Assembly (NCBI GenBank): GCA_937951675.1
Contig: CALFBI010000006.1
Span: forward strand, 183,522-247,521
Reading direction: 5' to 3'
Origin: an uncultured Verrucomicrobiales bacterium
GTDB lineage: Bacteria; Verrucomicrobiota; Verrucomicrobiia; Verrucomicrobiales; Akkermansiaceae
DNA: 64,000 nt
Part shown: one piece after another, positions 39,682 to 48,183 of the stretch
Numbering within the stretch: position 1 is the first letter of the stretch
Layout of the letters: each line of letters opens with the position of its first letter
Position numbers and translations under genes: made by a program
Notes under the pieces: model-generated
Databases searched by the model: none
Seen by the model: the letters and a program-made list of their open reading frames with translations, nothing else
What the model was told of the DNA's origin: nothing

Positions 39682-40161
39682 ATGGAATCACACGAAGTCT
39701 TAAAGAACGCTTTTGAGCGAACCAGCCCTAAGGCGATTTCGAGTGAAATTGGCATTTCTTTATCGCTTGTTTATAAATGGGCTCAAGCTCAGACTGGGGA
39801 AGGAAGTGGTAGCCGTAATCCTTTAGACCGTGTGCTTGAGATTACGAACTTAACTCAAGATATTAGGATTATTGAATGGTTGTGCCAGCAATGTGAGGGA
39901 TATTTTGTCCGAAATCCCTCTAGCAGCTGTGAAAAAGGCTATGAAGTCCTCCCTGCGACCAATGAGATTGTGGTTCAGTTTTCTTCATTACTCTCTCGAA
40001 TCTCCCAAGCGGCCCTTGATAATTCTATTTCACCTGACGAGGCCGAAGAAATCCGTAAGTCGTGGGATCGGCTCAAATGCTTTGGAGAAGGATTTGTGCG
40101 CTGCTGTGAGGAAGGCGACTTCGAGCTGATGGACGAAGACTTAAAAACGGCAAAGAAATAA
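39682..40161 (+). CDS. Phage CII-like helix-turn-helix protein
   Basis: About 159 residues. The N-terminus MESHEVLKNAFERTSPKAIS followed by SEIGISLSLVYKWAQAQTG is an HTH of the kind used by phage CII/Cro-like regulators and by a family widespread in this phylum. The middle IIEWLCQQCEGYFVRNP and the C-terminal acidic helix (LDNSISPDEAEEIRKSWDRL) are characteristic of phage regulatory CII family proteins. The ATG at 39682 fits the family N-terminus; the frame is open to 39619, but the extra residues overlap the permease gene. A DNA-binding regulator is likely; its targets are unknown. No other phage genes are nearby. Confidence 0.65.
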   Translation: MESHEVLKNAFERTSPKAISSEIGISLSLVYKWAQAQTGEGSGSRNPLDRVLEITNLTQDIRIIEWLCQQCEGYFVRNPSSSCEKGYEVLPATNEIVVQFSSLLSRISQAALDNSISPDEAEEIRKSWDRLKCFGEGFVRCCEEGDFELMDEDLKTAKK

Positions 40162-40219
40162 GTTTTTCTTGTCTCTCGATTGACAGAACTACCCAAACTC
40201 GATAAATCATTTCTCCGAC

Positions 40220-40293
40220 GCGCTAGTAGCTCAGCTGGATAGAGCAACGGTTTTCTAAGCCGTGGGTCGCAGGTTCGAGTCCTGCCTGGCGTG
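40220..40293 (+). tRNA. tRNA-Arg (anticodon TCT)
   Basis: The acceptor arms GCGCTAG (40220-40226) and CTGGCGT (40286-40292) pair, with a G-U at 1:72 and another in the stem. The D arm is GCTCAGCTGGATAGAGC, the anticodon stem-loop ACGGT-TTTCTAA-GCCGT gives anticodon TCT (reads AGA/AGG), and the T arm is GCAGGTTCGAGTCCTGC. The discriminator G is followed by encoded CCA (40294-40296). It sits between the CII-like gene and tmk. Confidence 0.96.
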
Positions 40294-40316
40294 CCATCTT
40301 TTTTAACCCAAGAAAT

Positions 40317-40931
40317 ATGATCTGTCATTACCCTGGCCGCCTCATTGTTATAGAAGGGATTGATGGCACAGGGAAGAGCACTCAAGCGGCCCTCTTAGAG
40401 CAATGGCTTCAAGATTCCGGGTTCGAGACCATTCGATCCTTTGAGCCTACTCAAGGGCAATATGGGAGCCTCCTTCGTCGCTCAATGACTGAAGGGCGCT
40501 TCCCCCAGTCTAAAGAAATTGATCTTTTTCTCAAAGACCGGAAGGAGCATGTCGAAGAACTCATCATCCCAGCCCTTCGAGAAGGCAAAGTAGTTATTCT
40601 TGATCGTTATTATTTCTCCATGATGGCTTATCAAGGAGCTCGTGGTGCGGATCCTCTCCTCATCAGAAATCAGAATGAAATCTTTGCTCCTCAGCCTGAC
40701 CTCATGATCTATCTCCAGCTCTCTGTTCAGTCAGCCCTCAATCGAATTGGAATTCGAAATGGAAGTGCTAATGAGTTTGAGCAAAAAGGTAATCTCGAGG
40801 CATGCTCTCAGATTTTCGACTCCCTCATTGACGAAGCTTTTGTCTCGGTAGTCTCTGCTGAACCTTCTATGGAAGAAGTTCACCACGAAATTAGATCCCG
40901 AGTTAGCCCTCTTCTGCGCTCGCTTGATTGA
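40317..40931 (+). CDS. tmk: Thymidylate kinase
   Basis: A 204-residue P-loop kinase that phosphorylates dTMP. IVIEGIDGTGKSTQA is the P-loop (residues about 10-24), FEPTQGQYG replaces the usual TREPGGT, VVILDRYYFSMMAYQG is the DRY motif, and IYLQLSVQSALNRI follows; a lid-like segment GSANEFEQKG is present. The TREP-equivalent and lid are diverged from E. coli Tmk, so another (d)NMP substrate is possible. The 3' end overlaps the convergent DUF2721 gene by 29 bases. Confidence 0.85.
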   Translation: MICHYPGRLIVIEGIDGTGKSTQAALLEQWLQDSGFETIRSFEPTQGQYGSLLRRSMTEGRFPQSKEIDLFLKDRKEHVEELIIPALREGKVVILDRYYFSMMAYQGARGADPLLIRNQNEIFAPQPDLMIYLQLSVQSALNRIGIRNGSANEFEQKGNLEACSQIFDSLIDEAFVSVVSAEPSMEEVHHEIRSRVSPLLRSLD

Positions 40932-41334
40932 GAAAGATATCGAGAGCGCCTCCTGAAATAGAAGCTTCTCTGACCAAAGCGATCAAGGAGACCGCCATCA
41001 GCAGTAGCGCTAATAAAAAAATAACAATCGCAGCGGCTTGCAATGCCAGCATCATCGCGAGCATCGAGAAAACGCATAGCAATAAGCTCAATGCTCCAAA
41101 AACTTGCATGATGCGAATTAAATTCAGTCGACTTCTCAGATTAAGAATTTGGGCCCGCGTGACTTCCTCCGCTAAAGCTCGCTGATGAAGCCAATCATCA
41201 TGTAATTTCCTAATCAGGGCCGATAACGCTAGAAAACGGTTCGTATAAGATAAGAAAAGTAAACTCACTGCCGGAAAAAGTAAGGCAGGAGTTGAAATAG
41301 AAAAATCAATGCTCTGGGCTACTTGCTCAATCAT
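40903..41334 (-). CDS. DUF2721 membrane protein
   Basis: A 143-residue protein with three hydrophobic segments (about residues 13-35, 75-98 and 102-122). The central SYTNRFLALSALIRKLH and the early ISTPALLFPAVSLLFL are diagnostic of DUF2721, a small membrane family of unknown function. It starts inside the last bases of ftsK (8-base overlap), so it is probably coexpressed with ftsK, and it converges on tmk with a 29-base overlap. Confidence 0.82.
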   Translation of the reverse strand: MIEQVAQSIDFSISTPALLFPAVSLLFLSYTNRFLALSALIRKLHDDWLHQRALAEEVTRAQILNLRSRLNLIRIMQVFGALSLLLCVFSMLAMMLALQAAAIVIFLLALLLMAVSLIALVREASISGGALDIFLNQASAEEG

Positions 41335-43768
41335 TGGATGTAGAGATTAAAATTTCGCGGGGCTTAGCTCCATCCCCAGGTCCGATCACTCCTCGCTGCT
41401 CTAAGACGTCCATCATCCTTGCTGCCCTCGTGTAACCGAGTCTTAAGCGACGCTGTAACAGAGAGGTCGAAGCCTTTTTTTCCTGCTGAATCACTTCAAT
41501 ACATTTCCTTAGCACTTCTTCATCTTCATCGGAAATATCATTATCCCCGTCTTGATCTCCTCCACTCTCGATACTTTGCTGAATCCCTTCTTCAAATCTC
41601 TGCTCCGATTGATCCGCACAAAACTTTACAATCGCTTCCACTTCTTCATCGGAAACAAAAGCCCCTTGAGAACGCTCTAGTTTAGCGGAGCCTGGAGGCA
41701 AGAAGAGCATATCACCTTTGCCGACTAACTTCTCAGCACCTCCATTATCTAAAATGACTCGGCTATCGAGCTTCGAGGAAACCTGGAAGGCAATCCGGCT
41801 CGGGATATTCGCTTTAATAATCCCAGTAACCACATCAGCCCGTGGAGTCTGTGTCGCTACAATGAGATGAATCCCAGCCGCGCGTGCTTTTTGTGCAATT
41901 CGAGCAATATTCATCTCTACATCTGCAGGGGCGGTTTGCATCAGATCAGCGAGCTCATCAATAATCACCACAATATAAGGCATCCGATCTGGAACTTCTT
42001 CCTCTGCTTCCGCCTCTTTCGCTCTCGGAGGTGGCCCGATATCACCGTCTTCAAAAGCTTGCGCAATCGACTCAAGGTGCTCTGGATCGACTTCCGCCTC
42101 CAAATCTACGACAGGTTCTTCAACAACAAGCTCCTCTTCTTCTTTTTCTGGTCTTGGTCGATTATTAAAAGCATCAAAATTACGAACTCCCTCTTTTGCA
42201 AAAATTCGATAGCGACGCTCCATTTCATTTACAGTCCACCGCAGAGCCGCCACCACTTTTTTGGGATCTGTTACTACCGGGACAACCAAATGAGGAAGCT
42301 TACTATAAACCTGCATTTCAACGACTTTGGGATCCACCATGATGAACCTCAATTCATCCGGACTAAACTTAAATAAGATGCTGGTGATAATCGAGTTGAT
42401 ACATACTGATTTTCCGGACCCTGTCGCACCTGCTACTAAAAGGTGAGGCATTGCCGCAAGATCTCCTATAACAGTTTTTCCATAAACATCTTTCCCTAGC
42501 GCTAGAGGAATTTTACGTTTTGAGCTACGAAACTCGTCGTCTTGAAGAAGTTCACGTAGAGGGACCGCCACTTTATTAGAGTTCGCAATCTCAATCCCCA
42601 CCGTATCCTTCCCTGGAATCGGGGCCAAAATATTAATTCGTTCCGCTTTAGTTGCTCTCGCGATATCTGCTTCGAGTTGACTGATACGACTTACTCGCAA
42701 TCCTACTTCCGGATAAATCTCATATCTCGTAATCGTTGGTCCTCTCGTGATATCTCCTGCAGTAACTTTCACGTTGAAAGCCTGAAGTGTCTCAATGATT
42801 CTAGACTGGTTATCTAAAAGCTCTTCACTATTGTCTTCCGGCAGCTTCTCGTCTTCATCGAAAGAAAGAAGATCAAACCCAGGCAGCTCATAATTCTCGA
42901 AGCCATCGGTGCTAAGTCCGACAGGCGCTATATTTTTACGCTCAAAAGGTCGACTACCTAAACTCTCAGAAGGCTTAATACGCTGCGAAGCATCAATGAT
43001 TTGAGGCTTGGGGACTTCACGCAGCGGAAGCTCTTCCTGCTTTTCTGACGAAGGGGGAGACCCCTCCTCCTCCGCTGCTCCTGGCTTTTTCTTGGTTTTT
43101 TTAGCAAGAGGTTTCGAGCCTTTGGCCCCGTGTTCCTTAGACTCTTTCGCCCTAGCTCTCCACTCTGAAAAATGGCTCCAGCAAAGTTTAATGAACTGAA
43201 AAGGGCGTAGCCCTAAAAGAGTGATCACACTAATCAAATAAATGGATCCTAAAACAATTAGCGATCCTGCCGTGCTCAAAAGGCGATGAAACACAGCTTG
43301 CCCTAAACCATAACCAACCCCTCCTCCTGGACTGCTTAAAATCTTTGCCTTACTCCAATCATGGAAAAACCAAGGTTGAGCCCCTAGAAAAGCGGCCGCA
43401 CTTAAAAGGACCGCTACTAAGCCTAACCATGTCCTCCAAGAAAACTGAGCTCTTAAAAATAACTTCGCAACTCCCATCCAAATAAGACCAATCGGAAGTA
43501 AGTAAGACGCAAACCCTAAAAATTGAATCTGCGCAAACCCAAGTAAAACGCCTAAAGGCCCAATGAAATTTTGTCGTGGATCTTGCGCCTCTGTTCCAAG
43601 TGAAAACTCTCCAAATAAACCTACAATAGGGAGGTCTGCGGGCGAATAAGACAGTAAAGAAAGTAGTAATAATAAGCCGGCACCACATAAAATGACACCT
43701 ACTACTTCGGAAGGAAGAGAAGTCCGCTGCTTATTCTCTTTTGTCTTTTTACGCTTTGCTTGAGCCAT
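41327..43768 (-). CDS. ftsK: DNA translocase FtsK
   Basis: An 813-residue translocase that pumps chromosome ends through the septum for dif recombination. Four N-terminal transmembrane helices (about 20-185) are followed by a Pro/Glu/Lys linker (about 205-300) and the motor: LVAGATGSGKSVCINS (Walker A, 447-454), YIVVIIDELADLM (Walker B, about 599-610) and ATQTPRADVVTGIIKANIP. A gamma winged helix, which reads KOPS, ends the protein (about 745-805). An acidic insert of about 50 residues (540-592) precedes Walker B; a loop here is variable in the family but rarely so Glu-rich. Confidence 0.96.
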   Translation of the reverse strand: MAQAKRKKTKENKQRTSLPSEVVGVILCGAGLLLLLSLLSYSPADLPIVGLFGEFSLGTEAQDPRQNFIGPLGVLLGFAQIQFLGFASYLLPIGLIWMGVAKLFLRAQFSWRTWLGLVAVLLSAAAFLGAQPWFFHDWSKAKILSSPGGGVGYGLGQAVFHRLLSTAGSLIVLGSIYLISVITLLGLRPFQFIKLCWSHFSEWRARAKESKEHGAKGSKPLAKKTKKKPGAAEEEGSPPSSEKQEELPLREVPKPQIIDASQRIKPSESLGSRPFERKNIAPVGLSTDGFENYELPGFDLLSFDEDEKLPEDNSEELLDNQSRIIETLQAFNVKVTAGDITRGPTITRYEIYPEVGLRVSRISQLEADIARATKAERINILAPIPGKDTVGIEIANSNKVAVPLRELLQDDEFRSSKRKIPLALGKDVYGKTVIGDLAAMPHLLVAGATGSGKSVCINSIITSILFKFSPDELRFIMVDPKVVEMQVYSKLPHLVVPVVTDPKKVVAALRWTVNEMERRYRIFAKEGVRNFDAFNNRPRPEKEEEELVVEEPVVDLEAEVDPEHLESIAQAFEDGDIGPPPRAKEAEAEEEVPDRMPYIVVIIDELADLMQTAPADVEMNIARIAQKARAAGIHLIVATQTPRADVVTGIIKANIPSRIAFQVSSKLDSRVILDNGGAEKLVGKGDMLFLPPGSAKLERSQGAFVSDEEVEAIVKFCADQSEQRFEEGIQQSIESGGDQDGDNDISDEDEEVLRKCIEVIQQEKKASTSLLQRRLRLGYTRAARMMDVLEQRGVIGPGDGAKPREILISTSND

Positions 43769-43933
43769 GCTGAGGAAGCGACCATTTGGCCGCGGCAGCG
43801 ATTGTATCAGAAAAACACAAAAGACTCAGCTTAAAATTCATGGATTCTTAATGATCAAGCTCACCTAATAACATGAAGCCTCATTAAAGCTAATGACACC
43901 TCGTCTCCCTTACTCACAAGAAACAACAACCTT

Positions 43934-44395
43934 TTATCGGCTAAGTTCCGTCTGACAAACCACTTGAAACCCACTCTGCCGTAACATTCCTGCCCCAAAT
44001 TCAGAATCCTCTAAATGAAAAGCCATCAGAGTTTTTCCTTCGGGATGAGGAAGTAGAGCATAGGCAAAATCAATATTAGTTTCCGCAAACCGGCAAACTT
44101 CCAATAACCTCTTGAGTTCGACATCCGGATGGCGGAAGGCAATAACGATCAGCTGACAATCGGTATACGGAATTCCCTTTTCCATGAAAATCTGCGCCGC
44201 GGTCTCAGGATCACTCACTACGATCCGGGCCACCGTGGCATCACGCGAATCTTGCACGCTAATCCCCAGCAATTCGATATGAGATTGATTCAATAAACTT
44301 AATAAAGCCTCGAAAGCACCAGCCCTATTCTGAAGCATCACCGCGAACTGCGTGACGAGACGGCCTCCAGGTTTTACTTTATTTAAAATATCCAT
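43934..44395 (-). CDS. ACT-domain protein
   Basis: A 153-residue protein with two tandem ACT-like units. The first, FAVMLQNRAGAFEALLSLLN (about 18-37) with ISVQDSRDATVARIVV, is the ligand-binding pattern of regulatory ACT domains. The second (about 95-150) is AETNIDFAYALLPHPEGKTL. It most resembles stand-alone ACT proteins related to the IlvH regulatory subunit. No catalytic domain is present, so a role as amino-acid-responsive regulator or enzyme partner is likely. It follows the ankyrin lipoprotein on the same strand with 25 bases between. Confidence 0.72.
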   Translation of the reverse strand: MDILNKVKPGGRLVTQFAVMLQNRAGAFEALLSLLNQSHIELLGISVQDSRDATVARIVVSDPETAAQIFMEKGIPYTDCQLIVIAFRHPDVELKRLLEVCRFAETNIDFAYALLPHPEGKTLMAFHLEDSEFGAGMLRQSGFQVVCQTELSR

Positions 44396-44420
44396 CTGAT
44401 TTTTCGAGCGACGCTCCTTT

Positions 44421-45815
44421 TCAATAAGCTCTCCGATTCAAAGTGACCGGCTCTCCGGTCTCTTGATTTTCGATCACAACCTGATTGGGTCGAATATCAA
44501 CTACGATATACTGGTTCCCGTCAGCCCCCTTAAAACGATCGCCTAATTTCGCCACCATTGGGCTTTCTCCCTCTAGAATGGCATAAGGCTCATGAGCGCT
44601 CACCGTTTTATTAACCTGAAATTCCCTGACCACTCCATTCGACAGGTCTTCCACTTCAACAATAGAAAGATCACCTGGCTTCTCTTGGTTTTCTTTAGAG
44701 TAAGACGATCGCTTACGAAGAGCCTTCACCCTCAACTGTGTTTGTGGCAGAGTCTCTCCCGCTGCGACACTCACTCTTTTTCTTTGCCCGTAAAGTAATT
44801 TCACAACCGCCTTGCTGCCTTCCACTTTTTCAATAATTAATGGCAATGCTTTCTCATGATACCCCGTCATGCGAAGGGCTTTTTGGGAAGGGTTCGCTTG
44901 AGAAGTTGGCTTCACCGCTACCTTGAGAACCTGATCTGTAATTCGCTGTTTTTTCTGAGGAGCTCCTTTACTTGGGATCTCTTCTGCAACAGAGGCATGA
45001 AGCTCATCTTCCATTGTAGAAAAACTCATCTCATCCGCTTTGGGGGCTTGATTGAGAAATGAAACCACTTCTCCATGCTCTTCCGCTTCCGCCAACTCTG
45101 CCGCGGTGAGACCCTCCGGTCCAATCGCATAACGATTTGCTCCATTTCGAGTTAGAGCCTCAATAGCGCTTAAATGGCCTTCTTGGGCCGCCAGCATCAA
45201 AGGGGTTCTCCCATCGTCCATTCGAGCAAAAACAGAAGCCCCATAACTACACAAACTCTCAACCATCTCGGCATTTCCATTGATTGCCGCGATGAAAAGA
45301 GCGTTATCCAAGTCCTCTCTCGAAGAATACGCCAGCTCAGGAATCGCTAATAAGGCCCCCTCTTTTGCCGCTAAAAGTAAGGCTCTATATTCAGACTTAT
45401 CACGCAGCATCGGATCCGCCCCCTGCCGAAGGAGCTCTCTCACTGCTGAAGGCTGGTCTGCAAGAGCCGCAATCATCAGAGGAGTGCGTAGATCTTGGTC
45501 AGGTAAGTCGATCGCAAGACCCTCACCCAATAACCATTTCACAAGCTCGTCTTGACCTGCTGCCGCTGCAATATGAAGCGCCGAGCGCCCCTGCGAATCG
45601 AGCGTGCTTAAATCGTAATTTGCGATTTTAAACTTTTTAAGAGCAGGCAGGTCTCCTGCCCCAAGCGCTTTGCGAAATGAATCTTCATTCAGCGCATACC
45701 CTTCATTTGTTAACTCTTTTACCGCACCTTTCTCAGGCGATTGACACGAAGAAAGACTGAAAGCGAACAATACCGCTCCTAAACTCAAAGATAATGGTAG
45801 GCTCCAATTCATCAT
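44421..45815 (-). CDS. Ankyrin-repeat lipoprotein with C-terminal beta domain
   Basis: About 464 residues. Starting at the ATG at 45815 (MMNWSLPLSLSLGAVLFAFS) the protein has a signal peptide with lipobox SLSSC. Then follow six or seven ankyrin repeats (about 60-270), e.g. GRSALHIAAAAGQDELVKWL, RTPLMIAALADQPSAVRELL and RTPLMLAAQEGHLSAIEALT. A linker leads to a beta-rich C-terminal domain of about 120 residues ending NQYIVVDIRPNQVVIENQET, which recalls PilP/GspC-type periplasmic modules, though weakly. It would sit on the periplasmic or outer face of an envelope membrane and bind proteins. Partner unknown. Confidence 0.75.
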   Translation of the reverse strand: MMNWSLPLSLSLGAVLFAFSLSSCQSPEKGAVKELTNEGYALNEDSFRKALGAGDLPALKKFKIANYDLSTLDSQGRSALHIAAAAGQDELVKWLLGEGLAIDLPDQDLRTPLMIAALADQPSAVRELLRQGADPMLRDKSEYRALLLAAKEGALLAIPELAYSSREDLDNALFIAAINGNAEMVESLCSYGASVFARMDDGRTPLMLAAQEGHLSAIEALTRNGANRYAIGPEGLTAAELAEAEEHGEVVSFLNQAPKADEMSFSTMEDELHASVAEEIPSKGAPQKKQRITDQVLKVAVKPTSQANPSQKALRMTGYHEKALPLIIEKVEGSKAVVKLLYGQRKRVSVAAGETLPQTQLRVKALRKRSSYSKENQEKPGDLSIVEVEDLSNGVVREFQVNKTVSAHEPYAILEGESPMVAKLGDRFKGADGNQYIVVDIRPNQVVIENQETGEPVTLNRRAY

Positions 45816-45859
45816 AAACTCGATGACACTATACTTAACCCCTATTAACATTCAATGCC

Positions 45860-46543
45860 TTATTCCCCCACCTCTCGGAGACCTATAATGAGAACCTTCC
45901 CTCCGACCACTCTCCAAGAAACCTCAAAATGTGCCAATTGAGCATAATAGATTCGCTCAGGGTCATGATGAATCGCAGGACGAGCATCATTCTCAAGAGT
46001 TTCCTCAATCAGCTGCCTCTCCTCATGCGTGAGAGGCGGAATCTGATCAGAAGACACCTTCCACTGAACATCAAGTTGCTCTGGCCTCATCGCGGCAAAG
46101 CCCCCCAAAGCTTCCGGAAGACAATCGGCATAGGGTAAATAAGGCTTAATATCAATAATGGGAGTGCCGTGCACCAAATCGACACCACCGACTAAAAGAT
46201 GATCATTTTCAACCGCAAGAAGCTCGACCACCGAAAGACCTAGCCGATTCGGGTGATAGGGAGAACGTGTCGCAAAAACGCCGACCTTCTCATTCCCTCC
46301 AAGCCGCGGCGGCCGAACGAGGCTCTTTTCCTGCTCTTTCGCGATTTGATGAAATTGAAAAATCAACCAAAGATGAGAAAACCCTTCGATTTTTCTAAAA
46401 GTTTCTTCGGGTTTCCATTCGGATGAAAAATAAACTTTCCCGACTGCTGACTTCACCAGGCCTGACTGCCTGGGCACCGCGAACTTTTCTTTATAATCGG
46501 TGTGGATAATCCCCACCGGTTGAATTTCAATTGGGTCAAACAT
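45860..46543 (-). CDS. trmO: tRNA t6A37 N6-methyltransferase, TrmO family
   Basis: A 227-residue protein of the TsaA/TrmO (YaeB) family. The N-terminal PVGIIHTDYKEKFAVPRQ, the central EGFSHLWLIFQFH and the FATRSPYHPNRLGLSVVEL box are the family signature and include its SAM-binding residues. DLVHGTPIIDIKPYLPYAD ends the beta-barrel. It methylates N6 of threonylcarbamoyladenosine at tRNA position 37. It starts four bases from the rhomboid stop, so the two are probably coexpressed. Confidence 0.92.
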   Translation of the reverse strand: MFDPIEIQPVGIIHTDYKEKFAVPRQSGLVKSAVGKVYFSSEWKPEETFRKIEGFSHLWLIFQFHQIAKEQEKSLVRPPRLGGNEKVGVFATRSPYHPNRLGLSVVELLAVENDHLLVGGVDLVHGTPIIDIKPYLPYADCLPEALGGFAAMRPEQLDVQWKVSSDQIPPLTHEERQLIEETLENDARPAIHHDPERIYYAQLAHFEVSWRVVGGKVLIIGLREVGE

Positions 46544-46547
46544 CTTC

Positions 46548-47144
46548 TCAGACCTGAATCACGCTGCTAGGTCGAAGCTTGAAGTAGCGCCTCGCTAACC
46601 AAAGCCCCGAAATGAAACCGGAAAGGTGCCCCTCCCAAGAAATTTTAGAATCCGTCGGAAAAACTCCAAAAAGCATCCCTCCATAAAAAAGAGCTACTAG
46701 AATCCCAAAAAACAAAAACTTCCCACGTTTTTCGAGAAAAGCTCTCATCAAAATAAATCCAAAATACCCATAAATCAAACTACTCGCGCCAATATGAACC
46801 GACCCAGAACGACCGAGTAACCAGGTCCCTAAGCCACTGAGCAGGATAAGAAACCAGGTCGTCTTTAAAAATCTAGCTTGCTCGATATTCAGAACAATCG
46901 CTCCCAGCACTACAAAGGTCAGCGTGTTAGCTAACAAATGCATCAAACCTCCATGAAGGACAGGGGCGAGAGGAATCCCAATCAAACCAAAGAAAGAACG
47001 AGGCCTAATTCCTAACTGGTTAAACCAGCCAAAAAAATCAACAAGCTCAATGGCCCAAGCGAGAATAATGAGCCCTAAAATCAAACCACATCCGGGACGC
47101 TGTGCTTTGGTTGGCTGCTTAAGATAGCGATCTATAAAAGTCAT
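46548..47144 (-). CDS. Rhomboid-family intramembrane serine protease
   Basis: A 198-residue membrane protein with six hydrophobic segments. The catalytic Ser121 lies in HIGASSLIYGYFGF (GASS instead of GxSG) and the catalytic His173 in WEGHLSGFISGLWLA. HGGLMHLLANT carries the conserved H-x6-N region of the first part. The core is complete for a short rhomboid. Substrates are unknown. It precedes trmO by four bases on the same strand and is divergent from the SDR gene. Confidence 0.88.
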   Translation of the reverse strand: MTFIDRYLKQPTKAQRPGCGLILGLIILAWAIELVDFFGWFNQLGIRPRSFFGLIGIPLAPVLHGGLMHLLANTLTFVVLGAIVLNIEQARFLKTTWFLILLSGLGTWLLGRSGSVHIGASSLIYGYFGFILMRAFLEKRGKFLFFGILVALFYGGMLFGVFPTDSKISWEGHLSGFISGLWLARRYFKLRPSSVIQV

Positions 47145-47248
47145 TGGTAGAATAATTAGCTGCAGCCTCGCATATTTAAAAGAAAAAGTAAGGTCCTAAA
47201 ATAAGCCTCTCTTTTTTGCTTTCTTGAGCCTTTGATCCATATTGAGAA

Positions 47249-47941
47249 ATGAATCAAAATTACCTCATTATAGGGGGCCTCTCCGGAATTGGTGCCCATC
47301 TGACAGCTGAACTCAGAGAACAAAATCATCACGTCCTCACAACGAGCCGCACTCCTCAAAACTCTGATACTACCCCTCATTGCCAGACTTACGACGCCCT
47401 GAACCCGACTCTACTGGAACTTCCCGAAACTCTTGATGGACTCGTCTACTGCCCAGGGACGATCCAGCTCAAACCTTTTAATCGTTTCGTAGCTGATGAC
47501 TTTAGAAAAGACTTTGAAATCAATGTCTTGGGGGCGGTGGATGTCATTCAACAAGCCCTCCCTTCCCTTCAAAAAAGTGCTCAAGCCTCGATCGTTCTTT
47601 TCTCTACGGTTGCGGTCGACACCGGCATGCCTTTTCATTCTTCTATTTCGGCCTCGAAGGGAGCGATCGAAGGACTCGCCAAATCACTTGCCGCAGAATT
47701 CGCCCCTCACATTCGAGTGAACATTATCGCCCCTTCTCTCACCAGAACTCATCTGAGTGAGTATCTCCTGAACTCTCCCGCGAAAGAAAAAGTAGCCGCA
47801 GGAAGACACCCATTACAGCGCATTGGAGAACCAACCGAAGTGGCCTCATTAGCCAGCTTCCTACTCTCCAAAAAAACAGCCTCCATCAGCGGACAAATTA
47901 TTCGTCCCGATGGAGGCTTATCAAATCTTAAGCTTTTCTAA
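47249..47941 (+). CDS. Short-chain dehydrogenase/reductase without catalytic Tyr
   Basis: A 230-residue Rossmann protein. The coenzyme motif is GGLSGIGAHL (residues 9-18), the NNAG-equivalent is CPGT (68-71), and the catalytic-region segment FSTVAV is followed by FHSSISASKGAIEGL. In this last segment Lys137 is kept, but the Tyr four residues before it is Ile133, so the standard YxxxK proton donor is missing. A non-canonical SDR (binding or altered chemistry) is therefore likely; relatives with the same change are known in several bacterial groups, but this was not checked here. The gene is divergent from rhomboid; its 3' end faces the small lipoprotein. Confidence 0.8.
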   Translation: MNQNYLIIGGLSGIGAHLTAELREQNHHVLTTSRTPQNSDTTPHCQTYDALNPTLLELPETLDGLVYCPGTIQLKPFNRFVADDFRKDFEINVLGAVDVIQQALPSLQKSAQASIVLFSTVAVDTGMPFHSSISASKGAIEGLAKSLAAEFAPHIRVNIIAPSLTRTHLSEYLLNSPAKEKVAAGRHPLQRIGEPTEVASLASFLLSKKTASISGQIIRPDGGLSNLKLF

Positions 47942-47959
47942 AGAAAAGCCAAAGAAAAG

Positions 47960-48088
47960 TTACTTGGAAAGTCCTGTAACTGCAGGAGCTTGGCAAGAAC
48001 CACAGCATGCTTTTTTAGGAGCACTTGCACATGAAGCGATTGCGAAAAGAGCAGCGGCAGTAGCGATTGTAGCGATATTTTTAATCAT
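47960..48088 (-). CDS. Small Cys-rich lipoprotein, 42 residues
   Basis: A short gene read by eye on the minus strand: ATG at 48088, TAA at 47960-47962. It encodes a signal peptide MIKNIATIATAAALFAIAS with lipobox at Cys20, and a mature tail of only 23 residues containing ASAPKKACCGSCQAPAV. The Cys cluster CCGSC is striking for so short a lipoprotein and may bind metal or form disulphides. It faces the SDR gene tail to tail and is upstream of dgt by 95 bases. The + strand also has an open frame here, but it lacks any such features. Confidence 0.72.
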   Translation of the reverse strand: MIKNIATIATAAALFAIASCASAPKKACCGSCQAPAVTGLSK

Positions 48089-48183
48089 AATTTTAATATG
48101 TAATTTAAGTTACGGGATTAAAATGTCATAGCTTTTCAAGATTGCAATCAAAGAATTTCACCCTTTTTAAGAGACCTTTCCCC

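Noticed and set aside
41867..42376. 169-residue open frame antisense to ftsK
   Set aside because: Shadow of a strongly conserved gene; composition rich in Asn, Phe and His and no domain.
47910..48131. Plus-strand open frame opposite the small lipoprotein
   Set aside because: It overlaps the SDR 3' end and lacks a plausible protein; the minus-strand frame has a signal peptide and lipobox.
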